From positions 643,791-707,790 of the forward strand of contig NZ_FNEE01000002.1 in NCBI RefSeq assembly GCF_900099905.1: a DNA stretch of 64,000 nucleotides. Direction: 5' to 3'. Position 1 is the first letter of the stretch. The number at the start of each line of letters is the position of its first letter. This stretch comes from Mesorhizobium muleiense (lineage in GTDB: Bacteria > Pseudomonadota > Alphaproteobacteria > Rhizobiales > Rhizobiaceae). The position numbers and the translations under genes were made by a program. A model generated the notes under the pieces. That model ran no database searches. It worked only from the letters and a program-made list of their open reading frames with translations, and was not told the origin of the DNA. Below, in pieces: positions 8,332 to 15,526 of this stretch.

Positions 8332-8817
8332 ATGGAACGTCCAAAATCCGTATCGGAGATGATCGAGCGCTACGACAGCGATTTTTACGAGCCGATAGGG
8401 CGCTTGATAATGCAGTTTGGATTTCTGGAATTCCATATCGATCATTGGCTGTCCGCGCTTGGCGCCGACCAACCGAAGCTGCGGAAAGCGAACAACTTGA
8501 ATAACAAAATCACTCTGTATGGTCAGATCATCGACCAACACACCACCGAACCGAATGACCTTGCCGAGCGCGATCGCCTCGTCCAGCAGATGCGCGAACT
8601 CAACACGTTTCGCAATCGTGTCGTTCACGGTCCGTGGAGCGTATACCTCGGAGAAAAGAAGGCTTGGCAGAAACTCTCAGTCAACCGGCAAAATGCAACA
8701 CACCAATTCTTTGAGGTGACTGCCGATGTAATTCGGGCGGCTGCTAGCGACCTCGCGAAAATCCAGGTAGAGGCGTCTCACTTTGCCTTTGGCTTTCTAG
8801 TACCGAAAAAGGCATAG
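8332..8817 (+). CDS. Hypothetical protein with a HEPN-like RNxxxH motif, 161 aa
   Basis: Starting at ATG 8332 (MERPKSVSEMIERYDSDFYE) the protein is mostly helical. Helix LIMQFGFLEFHIDHWLSALG is followed by a polar region, then LVQQMRELNTFRNRVVHGPW, where R-N-R-V-V-H fits the Rx4H signature of HEPN-superfamily RNases, and a C-terminal helix pair. An upstream in-frame ATG at 8110 exists but the extra 74 residues look non-coding. No nucleotidyltransferase partner is adjacent, so a toxin-antitoxin role is not shown; many HEPN-like proteins are non-catalytic. Confidence 0.6.
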   Translation: MERPKSVSEMIERYDSDFYEPIGRLIMQFGFLEFHIDHWLSALGADQPKLRKANNLNNKITLYGQIIDQHTTEPNDLAERDRLVQQMRELNTFRNRVVHGPWSVYLGEKKAWQKLSVNRQNATHQFFEVTADVIRAAASDLAKIQVEASHFAFGFLVPKKA

Positions 8818-8864
8818 CAACGAGCGTGGCAGGCGACAAAAGACTAACGGCTGGGTAGCTCTGG

Positions 8865-9059
8865 CTACTTGCGCACGATCCATTCCAGCAAGTCAGGATC
8901 GACGTCATCGCTCCCGGTAAAGTCGCTGATCAAAAACGCGGCAACCGACCGCCATTTGTCTTCGGGGATATTCTCTTCGATCACGGTTTTTATGAAAGCG
9001 CTGCGCAGGATATCGCAGTCAAAAACCGATACCTGGGCGCCTGCCTGGGCTTTCGCCAT
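8865..9059 (-). CDS. Small conserved-type hypothetical protein, 64 aa
   Basis: MAKAQAGAQVSVFDCDILRS then AFIKTVIEENIPEDKWRSVA and a C-terminus PDLLEWIVRK. A perfect AGGAGG lies eight bases before the ATG at 9059. Helical and acidic with no membrane segment. The pattern EENIPEDKWRSxAxxLIxxFTGxDDVDPDLLEWIVRK looks like a genuine protein family, but I cannot give a function. Confidence 0.7.
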   Translation of the reverse strand: MAKAQAGAQVSVFDCDILRSAFIKTVIEENIPEDKWRSVAAFLISDFTGSDDVDPDLLEWIVRK

Positions 9060-9378
9060 CTCAGCCCTCCTGCCTCTAGGGCGGAAGCACTGCCAGCTCC
9101 CAAGCGTCCGCGATGCCTCTATTCGGTACGGGCGACGTTGGGATTGTACGCTTTATCGCGAATTTCGCGAGTCCGGCCTCGCTCAATCTGGCGCGGCCTT
9201 CAATCCTCTTCCCGGAATCCTGCAGCGAGGCGTGCCGAAGGTCCTCCTCACCCCTGAGATGCTTATTATTCGTCCCAGCCGGAGGACACGCCCACACCCC
9301 GCCGGTTAGGCCCGACGGTCGGTTGCCTACTCCGCAGCGGCTGTCGGGCCGTCCCTATCACAGTTCGGGACAATCAAC

Positions 9379-9566
9379 GTGGGCCGAGAAAAACCAACAA
9401 CCCCGCAACCGGGATCAAGGGCAAGCGCCACGGGCCGCCCGCGAAGGACGAAGCAGAGCATTTCGAGTTCTGCCCCGTGTGTGGCCAAACGTTCGACAAG
9501 CGAAACCTTGGCGAGGTGCTGCATCATTATCTCCCCGACCATGAGACGTTGAAGCTCGATGGATAG
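9379..9566 (+). pseudogene. Small CxxC zinc-finger-like protein, start damaged
   Basis: The frame ending at 9566 encodes GIKGKRHGPPAKDEAEHFEF, then CPVCGQTFDKRNLGEVLHHY and LPDHETLKLDG. Cys-x2-Cys with a downstream HHx4H cluster suggests a single zinc finger. No start codon exists in this frame; a GTG at 9379 gives VGREKPTTPQP in another frame, which would join naturally with one shift near 9411. It is therefore probably a frameshifted gene of about 62 residues. Confidence 0.5.
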
Positions 9567-9594
9567 GTGAGTTGGCTTTCGCATACGGCTGGGG

Positions 9595-9813
9595 TCATCC
9601 AGAATTGTTGGCGGTCCCGACCAGGCGGTACCGGAATCGATTGCGGATGCGCTCGTTGAAGAAGCGGCCCTTGGCGAATGCGGCTCGGAACTCGGCGAAG
9701 GTCTCCGGCGGCACATCCTCAAACTGGTAGCATTTGCCGCTGGCCACGAACCATACCGAGAGAGTCCTACGATCCGGATCGTATTCCGTTTTACTTATCG
9801 AGGTGGACGGCAT
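9595..9813 (-). CDS. KTSC-domain protein (copy 1), 72 aa
   Basis: The sequence MPSTSISKTEYDPDRRTLSV then WFVASGKCYQFEDVPPETFA and FAKGRFFNERIRNRF covers the whole KTSC domain, a small module named from lysyl-tRNA synthetase C-terminal extensions and often found alone. A paralog at 20908-21114 shares the frame MPSTxIxKTEYDPxxRxLSV, the SG-YxxxxVPPET block and KGRFFN. ATG 9813 is favoured by the match to the paralog's start. The biochemical role of stand-alone KTSC proteins is not established; nucleic-acid binding has been suggested for the fold. Confidence 0.85.
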   Translation of the reverse strand: MPSTSISKTEYDPDRRTLSVWFVASGKCYQFEDVPPETFAEFRAAFAKGRFFNERIRNRFRYRLVGTANNSG

Positions 9814-9911
9814 GACGTTCACGCCTTGGTTCGGCGCGGAAGCACCAACTAATTGTGGCCCCCTTTATTCGCAGCACGGCAGTTTAAAGGTCGGCCAGAT
9901 GACCCATGCAG

Positions 9912-10097
9912 CTAGGGGGTTTCGTCCCGACCAGCCTTACCAATCGCCTCAAGCAATGAAGCTAGGGTTGGCGGCAGTTCTGGTTCGACCTCCAGCCCAA
10001 GCAGCTTATGTACGTTACGACGATTGTCTTCGGTGCCGATCAATTCGCGAACGGCATCGGCAAGGGTCTTACGGCCCGCTGCATCACGCTTTGCCAT
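9912..10097 (-). CDS. Small hypothetical protein, 61 aa
   Basis: MAKRDAAGRKTLADAVRELI then GTEDNRRNVHKLLGLEVEPE and LPPTLASLLEAIGKAG. It is a short amphipathic helical protein. The ATG at 10097 is chosen because the upstream in-frame alternative is only a TTG. Nothing identifies a function. It lies between a KTSC gene on the same strand and a divergent membrane protein. Confidence 0.5.
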   Translation of the reverse strand: MAKRDAAGRKTLADAVRELIGTEDNRRNVHKLLGLEVEPELPPTLASLLEAIGKAGRDETP

Positions 10098-10272
10098 GTC
10101 TGCATGTCCCAACCCCGCCCGAGCCGCAACTCGCAGGTCACGGAATGGTTCCGTTAGGGATCAGGAATGTTTGGGGCCTAGTGGTCAAAATCCCACGCTT
10201 GGTACCCATACCGGCGATTGCCAGAGTGTCCCTGTGTCGGAGAGCGGACGTTTCTAGCGGTATTGTTTCCGC

Positions 10273-10623
10273 ATGCTGATGCTCGCTGCCGTGCTCGATC
10301 TTGCCTTCGCCGCCTTCCATCTAGGATTTTGGCGGCTTTTCGGATGGCCGGCCCGGCTAAAGGGTTCGGGCAACCTAAACGCAGCAATCACTCAAACTCT
10401 GAATGTCATGCTGACGTTCACCTTTGTGTCTTACGGCGCAACATTGCTTTGGCTTTGGTACCGGGGGCTAATTTGGCCGCCACTTCTGTTTTTCGGAGCC
10501 GCTTTCTGGGCCATTCGCCTGGCTGCACAGTTCGCGCTCTTCGATAGGCGGCATTGGCAATCCAAGCTGATCTCGACAGTCTTCGCCGTCTCGGCTTCTG
10601 CCCATGCCCTCGCAGGGTTATAG
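10273..10623 (+). CDS. Small four-helix membrane protein, 116 aa
   Basis: It starts MLMLAAVLDLAFAAFHLGFW and has four hydrophobic segments (about 2-20, 42-64, 66-88 and 98-115). The polar connections RLFGWPARLKGSGNLNAAIT and ALFDRRHWQSK look specific rather than random, so it is probably a real conserved membrane protein. No transporter or enzyme motif is visible. It is isolated. Confidence 0.65.
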   Translation: MLMLAAVLDLAFAAFHLGFWRLFGWPARLKGSGNLNAAITQTLNVMLTFTFVSYGATLLWLWYRGLIWPPLLFFGAAFWAIRLAAQFALFDRRHWQSKLISTVFAVSASAHALAGL

Positions 10624-10730
10624 GAGGCAGAACAGCAAATGTCGGCTTCTGGGTCGCTTTCGGACGAAAGCACTCCGGGTACCAAGCGTCAAATTTTGAC
10701 CAACAGGGCCACGCATGTCGACCATCAATC

Positions 10731-10940
10731 TTAATCAGATTGTTGTGTCCGCTCTGCCAACGCAAAAGCCTGCAAGTTCCTCGATTTGCCAATGGCTTGG
10801 TCAGCGTTCGCAATGATCGAGAAGAACGCCGCGCGGGCGATGTCCTTTTTTGACGCGTCCGGATGCTCCTTTTTTGCAGCCTTTAGGAGCTGTTTTGGTG
10901 TCATCTCTGGCGTCACTACCCGCATCAGCGTATTCGCCAA
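10731..10940 (-). CDS. Small hypothetical protein, up to 69 aa
   Basis: The convincing part is MRVVTPEMTPKQLLKAAKKE then HPDASKKDIARAAFFSIIAN and ADQAIGKSRNLQAFA. Lysine/alanine-rich helices, basic overall. The frame begins at a TTG (10940); the ATG codons at the Met-Arg or Met-Thr positions are alternative starts. It lies just downstream of the VRVANxAPYR module on the same strand. Function unknown. Confidence 0.55.
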   Translation of the reverse strand: MANTLMRVVTPEMTPKQLLKAAKKEHPDASKKDIARAAFFSIIANADQAIGKSRNLQAFALAERTQQSD

Positions 10941-10975
10941 TCGCCTGCAATTCGGTCGGGTTCATAAGAGCATCC

Positions 10976-11170
10976 TCAATAATGGCCTGCTGGCTTAGTC
11001 TTATCTAAAGGTGTCTTCTCTGTGTCGTAGCGCTGGGGGCAATCGGACCAACAACGAAGGCACGGGCTTGTCCTCATCCGGCGATACGGCGCCTTGTTGG
11101 CAACCCGAACCATTGTCCCCAGATCGCGTTCCTCCAGAAAAGAGAAAAGCCCGCCGCACCCTTTCGGCAC
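10976..11170 (-). CDS. VRVANxAPYR module, copy A (short ORF after a terminator)
   Basis: The frame includes GGLFSFLEERDLGTMVRVAN then KAPYRRMRTSPCLRCW. The copy at 16596-16811 shares RGLF-LxExDL-T-VRVANxAPYR. Of the codons for VRVANxAPYR most differ only at third positions between the copies, which points to selection on the peptide. The front of the frame overlaps the terminator of the DUF1236 gene. An ATG with upstream GGAGG/GGGGA exists here (Met of TMVRVAN) but is ATC in copy B, so the true start is unclear. Confidence 0.4.
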   Translation of the reverse strand: MPKGCGGLFSFLEERDLGTMVRVANKAPYRRMRTSPCLRCWSDCPQRYDTEKTPLDKTKPAGHY

Positions 11171-11178
11171 GGCGGGCT
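11141..11178 (-). terminator. Rho-independent terminator of the DUF1236 gene
   Basis: Perfect 9-bp stem AGCCCGCCG (11148-11156) / CGGCGGGCT (11170-11178), followed on the minus strand by TTTTCTCTTTTC. It starts about 20 bases after the DUF1236 stop codon. Confidence 0.85.
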
Positions 11179-11197
11179 GTCCTCCCAGTCGCTTACG

Positions 11198-11497
11198 TTA
11201 TTCGATAACTTTGATGATCTTGCGCGTGCCCGGGTCAACGACAACGGTCCGGTTGTCGACGACAACGGTGCGGTATTTGGTGTTGGGGACTTCATGGAGC
11301 TCGACAGTCTCGGGCAGGGTTGAGCCGATATTGAGCTCCACTCCAGGGATTTTCACCGATGCGAGCGGCTGCTTTTTCACGTATTCCCTAATGACCGTCT
11401 CCTGTTCAGGCTCGATCACTACGTCCTGAGCGGCAGCGGCACCGAGGCCCGCCAGCAGCAGAAATCCCGCGGCTGCAGTGGAAAGATGCATTCTCAT
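11198..11497 (-). CDS. DUF1236-domain exported protein, 99 aa
   Basis: An ATG at 11497 with AAAGGAGG upstream opens MRMHLSTAAAGFLLLAGLGA then AAAQ, a clear Sec signal peptide with cleavage near residue 23-24. The mature part, VIREYVKKQPLASVKIPGVE followed by LNIGSTLPETVELHEVP and RKIIKVIE, is a single DUF1236 repeat, common in periplasmic proteins of Hyphomicrobiales. The role of DUF1236 is unknown. It has its own terminator and stands alone. Confidence 0.85.
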   Translation of the reverse strand: MRMHLSTAAAGFLLLAGLGAAAAQDVVIEPEQETVIREYVKKQPLASVKIPGVELNIGSTLPETVELHEVPNTKYRTVVVDNRTVVVDPGTRKIIKVIE

Positions 11498-11715
11498 AAG
11501 TGCCTCCTTTGTGTAGCTCTGTTCCGCTGAACGCGTCTTCGCGCCAGACTTAACAAACCCCAGCCAGCTGCATTTGTTCCCCAAAAGTCCCTCAAGGCTG
11601 ATGCGCGACAGGACCTAGGTCTCGCCTGTTTTGGCATAATAGGCCGGACATAGCGCCACCCGGAACCGCCGCTGCGCATAGTCGTTGATCCCTGCAAGTT
11701 CACGGGAAGGAGCCC

Positions 11716-11808
11716 ATGGAAAATAGTGTCCACCAAGCCCGCTGGTTACTCGCTCCGGTCTTCGCAGTTTCGATCACATTCCTGGCGATTGGAATAATCG
11801 TTAGCTAG
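11716..11808 (+). CDS. 30-aa single-helix membrane protein
   Basis: MENSVHQARWLLAPVFAVSI then TFLAIGIIVS, one membrane helix after a short polar head, with GAAGGAG directly upstream of the ATG. Too short for most gene callers. Right after the stop a 14-15-base unit (ATCGTTAGCTAGG) is repeated, duplicating the end of the gene. Function unknown; it resembles other tiny stress-associated membrane proteins only in shape. Confidence 0.6.
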   Translation: MENSVHQARWLLAPVFAVSITFLAIGIIVS

Positions 11809-11999
11809 GGATCGTTAGCTAGGACCGACCGGACCTGACGATTGGACCGAACGACGAAATGGGATCTGCGCAGCTAAGTCCCTTCCTGCGCTGATAAAGG
11901 ACCACCCGCCATTCCTCGATTTGGCGGGGTGGTCCGTGCGGCTGACCAAGTCCGCTCAGGAGGCCTGTCAGCGGTTTAAGGTCGCGAGGCAGCATCACC

Positions 12000-12284
12000 T
12001 CACAGCAGGTCTTCAGCAACCCCGTCGAATTTCCTGAGGCCTACGCTTGGAGGCTTTCGCTTAAGAAGCCCCTGTTCACTTGCGGCCGCCTTGAAGGCAT
12101 CGAACGCGGCTTGTTGGGTGCAGTGTCCGGCCAGGCATTCCTCGATCATTCGAATTGCTTCAAGTCGGGACGGCTTGTCCATGAAGGGCCATGGTTGCTG
12201 AAGCGCTTTCGCAGCTTCGGGTATCGACGCGACCACTATCGGCTTGTGATTCAGGTAAATTGTAATCGGAATGAACGTCGGCAT
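12000..12284 (-). CDS. DUF982-domain protein, 94 aa
   Basis: The pattern is typical of DUF982: an N-terminal strand pair (FIPITIYLNHKPIVVASIPE), then EAAKALQQPWPFMDKPSRLE and a C-terminal helix region AAFDAFKAAASEQGLL. The family is expanded in rhizobia and has no known function. It is separated by 9 bp from the phage head-type gene on the same strand, but this is probably chance after rearrangement. Confidence 0.85.
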   Translation of the reverse strand: MPTFIPITIYLNHKPIVVASIPEAAKALQQPWPFMDKPSRLEAIRMIEECLAGHCTQQAAFDAFKAAASEQGLLKRKPPSVGLRKFDGVAEDLL

Positions 12285-12293
12285 CTTTGTCGC

Positions 12294-13319
12294 TCACCAG
12301 GATTGAAGGCGGCTAAACGCGAAGACAAGGCAGTGGTTGCATCGTTGTGAATTCAGACCGCCGCTGTCCGATACGGGGGGACGATGGCGGACGAAGACGA
12401 TGACTATGAACCGGTCCAAGCGAGAATTATCGGCATCGACCACCCTCTGAACGCGAGGATGATCCTGCGGCGTGTGTTTCCAGCCCTTCGTGATGGCTTC
12501 CGCCCTCACCGCGCCCTTGGCGATCGCCTGCTGAAATGCGATGTCTTTCGAAGCTCCAAGCGCGGCAAACGTCTCGTGCAGTCCAATCGTGTCGGCGCGG
12601 AGCTTCAAAAGGCTGTCGGAATATCGGCCAATGATCCGCGCCACCAGGTTGGTAGGGATTGGTTTACCATCTCGGATCGCAGCTGTGATCGTGCGGTCGA
12701 AACGTTTGTCGCGTCGCTCCCGATTCAGATAGGCCCGCAACTGGTCGGGCTCGCCGGAAAGCAGTTCATCGCGGGCTCGGGCAACATAGCCGCTCTGAAG
12801 TGTGGTGAGCCCGATCACCCCACCTTCTCGGCGGCCAGTCACCCTGTTGACGCGGCCTACTACCTCCAATGCGGTCCTCGTTGGATTGGACCCACGGGCA
12901 AGGCGTTCAGAAAAAGCGGCACAGATCGCAACTTGTTGATCAGCAACAATGTTGGTGACCAGTTGCGCCGAGTGCTCGCGCAACCAGGTCTCAGCCGTAA
13001 GATTGCGCGCATCCCAACGAAGAACGACCTGAAGGCCGCTCGGATCGCGCAGCGCCGGCATCTGTTCGACCGTGGCGACACCGCCGCCGTTGTAGGCCTG
13101 CCGGATGGCTTCTTCCAGCGGCCGAAACGCGGCCTCGTCGAGGTTCATGGCTGCAATGGCGTCCTTGACGTCGCCGCGCTCCAAGCTCTCCACCACACGG
13201 CGCAGAACGATGTTGGAGCGGATGTCGTCGATCGCCTCGAAAAACGCGGTCCGCAGCATCGGCTCATAGGTCGAGACAAGCTGTTCGAAACGATCACGGG
13301 GGGATAGGCGTTTGAGCAT
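12294..13319 (-). CDS. Phage minor head protein (Mu gpF / SPP1 gp7-like), C-terminus replaced
   Basis: Starting MLKRLSPRDRFEQLVSTYEP, residues 1-270 show the helical pattern and motifs of head-morphogenesis proteins (SERLARGSNPTRTALEVVGR, then GLTTLQSGYVARARDELLSG and RETITAAIRDGKPI-like). The family-typical end starts at WKHTPQDHPRVQ but then continues with FIVIVFVRHRPPVSDSGG, which lacks the expected conserved C-terminal tail. A frameshift or a recombination near 12450 is likely, so the protein is probably not functional. It marks prophage DNA. Confidence 0.7.
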   Translation of the reverse strand: MLKRLSPRDRFEQLVSTYEPMLRTAFFEAIDDIRSNIVLRRVVESLERGDVKDAIAAMNLDEAAFRPLEEAIRQAYNGGGVATVEQMPALRDPSGLQVVLRWDARNLTAETWLREHSAQLVTNIVADQQVAICAAFSERLARGSNPTRTALEVVGRVNRVTGRREGGVIGLTTLQSGYVARARDELLSGEPDQLRAYLNRERRDKRFDRTITAAIRDGKPIPTNLVARIIGRYSDSLLKLRADTIGLHETFAALGASKDIAFQQAIAKGAVRAEAITKGWKHTPQDHPRVQRVVDADNSRLDRFIVIVFVRHRPPVSDSGGLNSQRCNHCLVFAFSRLQSW

Positions 13320-13347
13320 TCGTTCCGGACCTTAAAAGGAGGCTGGT

Positions 13348-13599
13348 ATGGATGTCTTGGCCCATCATTCGACGGAGCTTGTGGTGCTTCGCATCGCACT
13401 CATGGCAATTGCATCAATGGTTGCTGAGCAATCGGATGACCCGGATCGGGCATTGGCTGACATGGAAGAGCAGGCACTGTCCACGTTCGATCATATGGAG
13501 ATCGATTTTTCCGGTTTCGAAGGGGACATCGCTGTTGCCAAGTCTCATATGCGGTCGTCGCTGGCGTCGCTCTTTTCTGGGATATCGCTCGGCGGCTAA
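13348..13599 (+). CDS. Small hypothetical protein, 83 aa
   Basis: MDVLAHHSTELVVLRIALMA then IASMVAEQSDDPDRALADME and MRSSLASLFSGISLGG. The ATG is preceded by AAAGGAGG with a seven-base gap, a strong translation signal. Helical and acidic. It overlaps the end of the minus-strand phage gene at 13596-13931 by four bases. Function unknown. Confidence 0.6.
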   Translation: MDVLAHHSTELVVLRIALMAIASMVAEQSDDPDRALADMEEQALSTFDHMEIDFSGFEGDIAVAKSHMRSSLASLFSGISLGG

Positions 13600-13931
13600 C
13601 CCGCCACGAAAGTGATATACGCGACCGGCGTCCCGGCCGGCGGGATCGGCCGTAGGTCCTTCATGACCAACTCGACGCCGTCGATGACGAGTGTGTCCGT
13701 CATGGCGGAGACGATCGAGGGTACTGCGAAAGTGATCTGGTTGTCGGTCGCCACAGTGAGGGTGCCGTCGACGTATTTCTGAGACACGCGGCGCATCACC
13801 GCATCGAGTGGATAGACCGTCGTCACTGGCTCGCCCGGTATCCATGGCGTCGACGGATCTGGCGGCGCTGTGACCGTGCGGGTTAGCATGACAACGCCCT
13901 GCTCCTGCATCTCGTCATAAAAACCGGCCAT
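13596..13931 (-). CDS. Phage neck/head-completion-like protein, 111 aa
   Basis: MAGFYDEMQEQGVVMLTRTV then TAPPDPSTPWIPGEPVTTVY and VIDGVELVMKDLRPIPPAGT, VAYITFVAG. It is a beta-rich small protein. A start that overlaps the TGA of the preceding remnant (GTGTGATGG) and the order next to a gpF-like gene suggest a head-tail connector role, by position only. I cannot assign it to a named family with certainty. Confidence 0.55.
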   Translation of the reverse strand: MAGFYDEMQEQGVVMLTRTVTAPPDPSTPWIPGEPVTTVYPLDAVMRRVSQKYVDGTLTVATDNQITFAVPSIVSAMTDTLVIDGVELVMKDLRPIPPAGTPVAYITFVAG

Positions 13932-14116
13932 CACACGATCAGCGGCGCTAACAGCCCGTCTATGATGGTCGAGACGCGCGCATCCGGGGCAAAAATGTTG
14001 CCGCTGTCGCCGGGGTCAAAGAACTCCCGCTCGATGCCCTCAATACCTTCAGAGCCGAAGCGGTGTGTTTGCGGACTCTGACGCGCTAAGGCTTTCGTAC
14101 GACTCCAGCAGCCATT
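13931..14116 (-). pseudogene. 3' fragment of a phage gene
   Basis: The open frame after an in-frame TAG (14117-14119) ends SEGIEGIEREFFDPGDSG then NIFAPDARVSTIIDGLLAPL and IV, with its stop overlapping the next start. This is a well-formed protein end without a start. The other frame upstream gives MTRAEIKAELEWLLESYE, which may be the beginning of the same or a neighbouring phage gene. Confidence 0.5.
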
Positions 14117-14202
14117 CTAGTTCGGCTTTGATCTCAGCTCGGGTCATGCGGCCTTCCGCTTCTGCGCTTCCCGCTGCCAGTGCTTGGCAGCCGCTGGCGT
14201 AA

Positions 14203-14568
14203 TTAGGCGCCAGGGACTCCCTCGTCCTTAGCTTCTTGATCAGCCGCCGCTGCTTCCAATTCAAGCCGCGCCAAATGGGCTTTGATCTCCTCAGGCTCGG
14301 CGTGCTCCAGCCCGACGACATTGTTCCTCGTTTCCTTCAATGCAACGATGATCTCGTCGAGCTTCGCATGGATGGCAGCGGTGTCGCGGTAACCCTGGAT
14401 CAGTACGACCCCGGTAATCACTATCGCAGCTACAGAAAGCGCATAGGTGATTACGTTTGTTAGCCCAAACGGAACCATCGCAGTGCAGGCTATCATCGCG
14501 GCTAGCAGCACATAGAAGCCGGGCGGACGGGACAGAAAGTCGGCGATCACAAAGAGAAATCGGTTCAT
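14203..14568 (-). CDS. Low-affinity iron permease family membrane protein, 121 aa
   Basis: ATG 14568 opens MNRFLFVIADFLSRPPGFYV then two membrane helices (LLAAMIACTAMVPF and ITYALSVAAIVITGVVLIQG) and the cytoplasmic signature YRDTAAIHAKLDEIIVALKE, NNVVGLEHAEPEEIKAH. The DTAA-xxKLDEII pattern with the following VGLEHxxxEE segment is characteristic of the PF04120 family. Members are small membrane proteins with an unclear role despite the name. Sits within phage remnants and is probably cargo. Confidence 0.75.
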   Translation of the reverse strand: MNRFLFVIADFLSRPPGFYVLLAAMIACTAMVPFGLTNVITYALSVAAIVITGVVLIQGYRDTAAIHAKLDEIIVALKETRNNVVGLEHAEPEEIKAHLARLELEAAAADQEAKDEGVPGA

Positions 14569-14630
14569 GCGAATCCCCAATAAGTGATCCCGATTGGGGC
14601 CGCATTTCGGGTGCTCGTCAATGGCGCAAA

Positions 14631-15300
14631 TCACGCAGGTTGATTGCGCCGCCTCGCCTCTTGCTGGCATCGGCGCTCATTGCGCTTGGCAGCCCAAGAG
14701 AAGTCGTCATGTTCCGATGAAAGGATCTTGGCGAACGCGCCGTCGGCGATCCACGAATTCAGGCTGTCCCGTTGGCCCGCATCTTCCGTGATCGTAGCCG
14801 AAACATCCCTGATTTCATGATGCAACAGCCTGATTTCGGCGCTTTCGCTATTCTGCGAGGCCCTGCGGGCGGGAATGATCGCGATTTGCTGCAAAGCCCG
14901 GTTTTTTCTATCCCGTCCGGTGTTCGGGTGGATGCCCTCCACCTTGAAGCACCAGCTGCGGAATGACTTGCCGCCGACCTTGGATCTGGCCCGGGCGAGG
15001 ACGCTCGGCGTTCCTTCTCATTGCCAACGGCGAGCAGCCATTCGTTGCAGCGCCTCGAGCTCGCTGATCTCTTGTCCCGACGGCAGGGTGCCGATCCGGT
15101 TCCAGAACGCCCTTCGCTCCTACGCTAGCGGGTCTGCCTTAGGGTCGAGCTTGTCGCCCACCTCTTTGCACCACCCGAGCTTATCGGTGTATGTGTGGAC
15201 ATAGGGCAGCTGCTGGGCCGGCCGGCCCGACATGTTCATGGCTGGCGCGCTCGATCTCGGCCGCGCGGATGAAGCGCTCCGCGATTTCACCGATGTTCAT
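14631..15300 (-). pseudogene. DUF6362-like phage gene, several frameshifts and a stop
   Basis: Pieces line up in order. MNIGEIAERFIRAAEIERAS starts at 15300. In another frame follow AQQLPYVHTYTDKLGW, a stop, then ERRAFWNRIGTLPSGQEISE. Then KVGGKSFRSWCFKVEGIHPN leads into TGRDRKNRALQQIAI, EIRDVSATITEDAG and finally DDFSWAAKRNERRCQQEA. The last block has the DFSWAxKRNERR signature of a phage-associated family common in rhizobial prophages (DUF6362 by my recollection). At least three lesions make it non-functional. Confidence 0.65.
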
Positions 15301-15526
15301 GGCGCGCCTCTTTTTCCTGGCTGTTCTGCTCCTCGCCGCCGTCCGTCCGGTTGATTGTCACCGTGCACGTAATCAGGGTGTTCCAGTCCGGGCCGTGTTC
15401 AATGACGTTATGGAGCTCGGAAATTTCTTCCAAAAAGTGCTCGATCGTGATGGGGCCGTTCTGGTGGTCGTAGACGAGAACAGCTTTCCAGCGCTTGTCG
15501 CCATGAAGCGATACGACGTTACTCAT
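15287..15526 (-). CDS. Small prophage-type hypothetical protein, 79 aa
   Basis: MSNVVSLHGDKRWKAVLVYD then HQNGPITIEHFLEEISELHN and WNTLITCTVTINRTDGGEEQ. Mixed alpha/beta. It overlaps the start of the DUF6362-like remnant by 14 bp and the end of the DnaA-like gene by 8 bp, as in a phage early operon. No function is known to me. Confidence 0.7.
   Translation of the reverse strand: MSNVVSLHGDKRWKAVLVYDHQNGPITIEHFLEEISELHNVIEHGPDWNTLITCTVTINRTDGGEEQNSQEKEARHEHR

Noticed and set aside
9076..9297. A 73-codon minus-strand frame
   Set aside because: No ribosome-binding site and no recognisable pattern; it may be a remnant but support is too thin.
11819..12019. A 66-codon minus-strand frame overlapping the DUF982 gene
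   Set aside because: Basic, low-sense composition, no start signal, and it overlaps a convincing DUF982 end.
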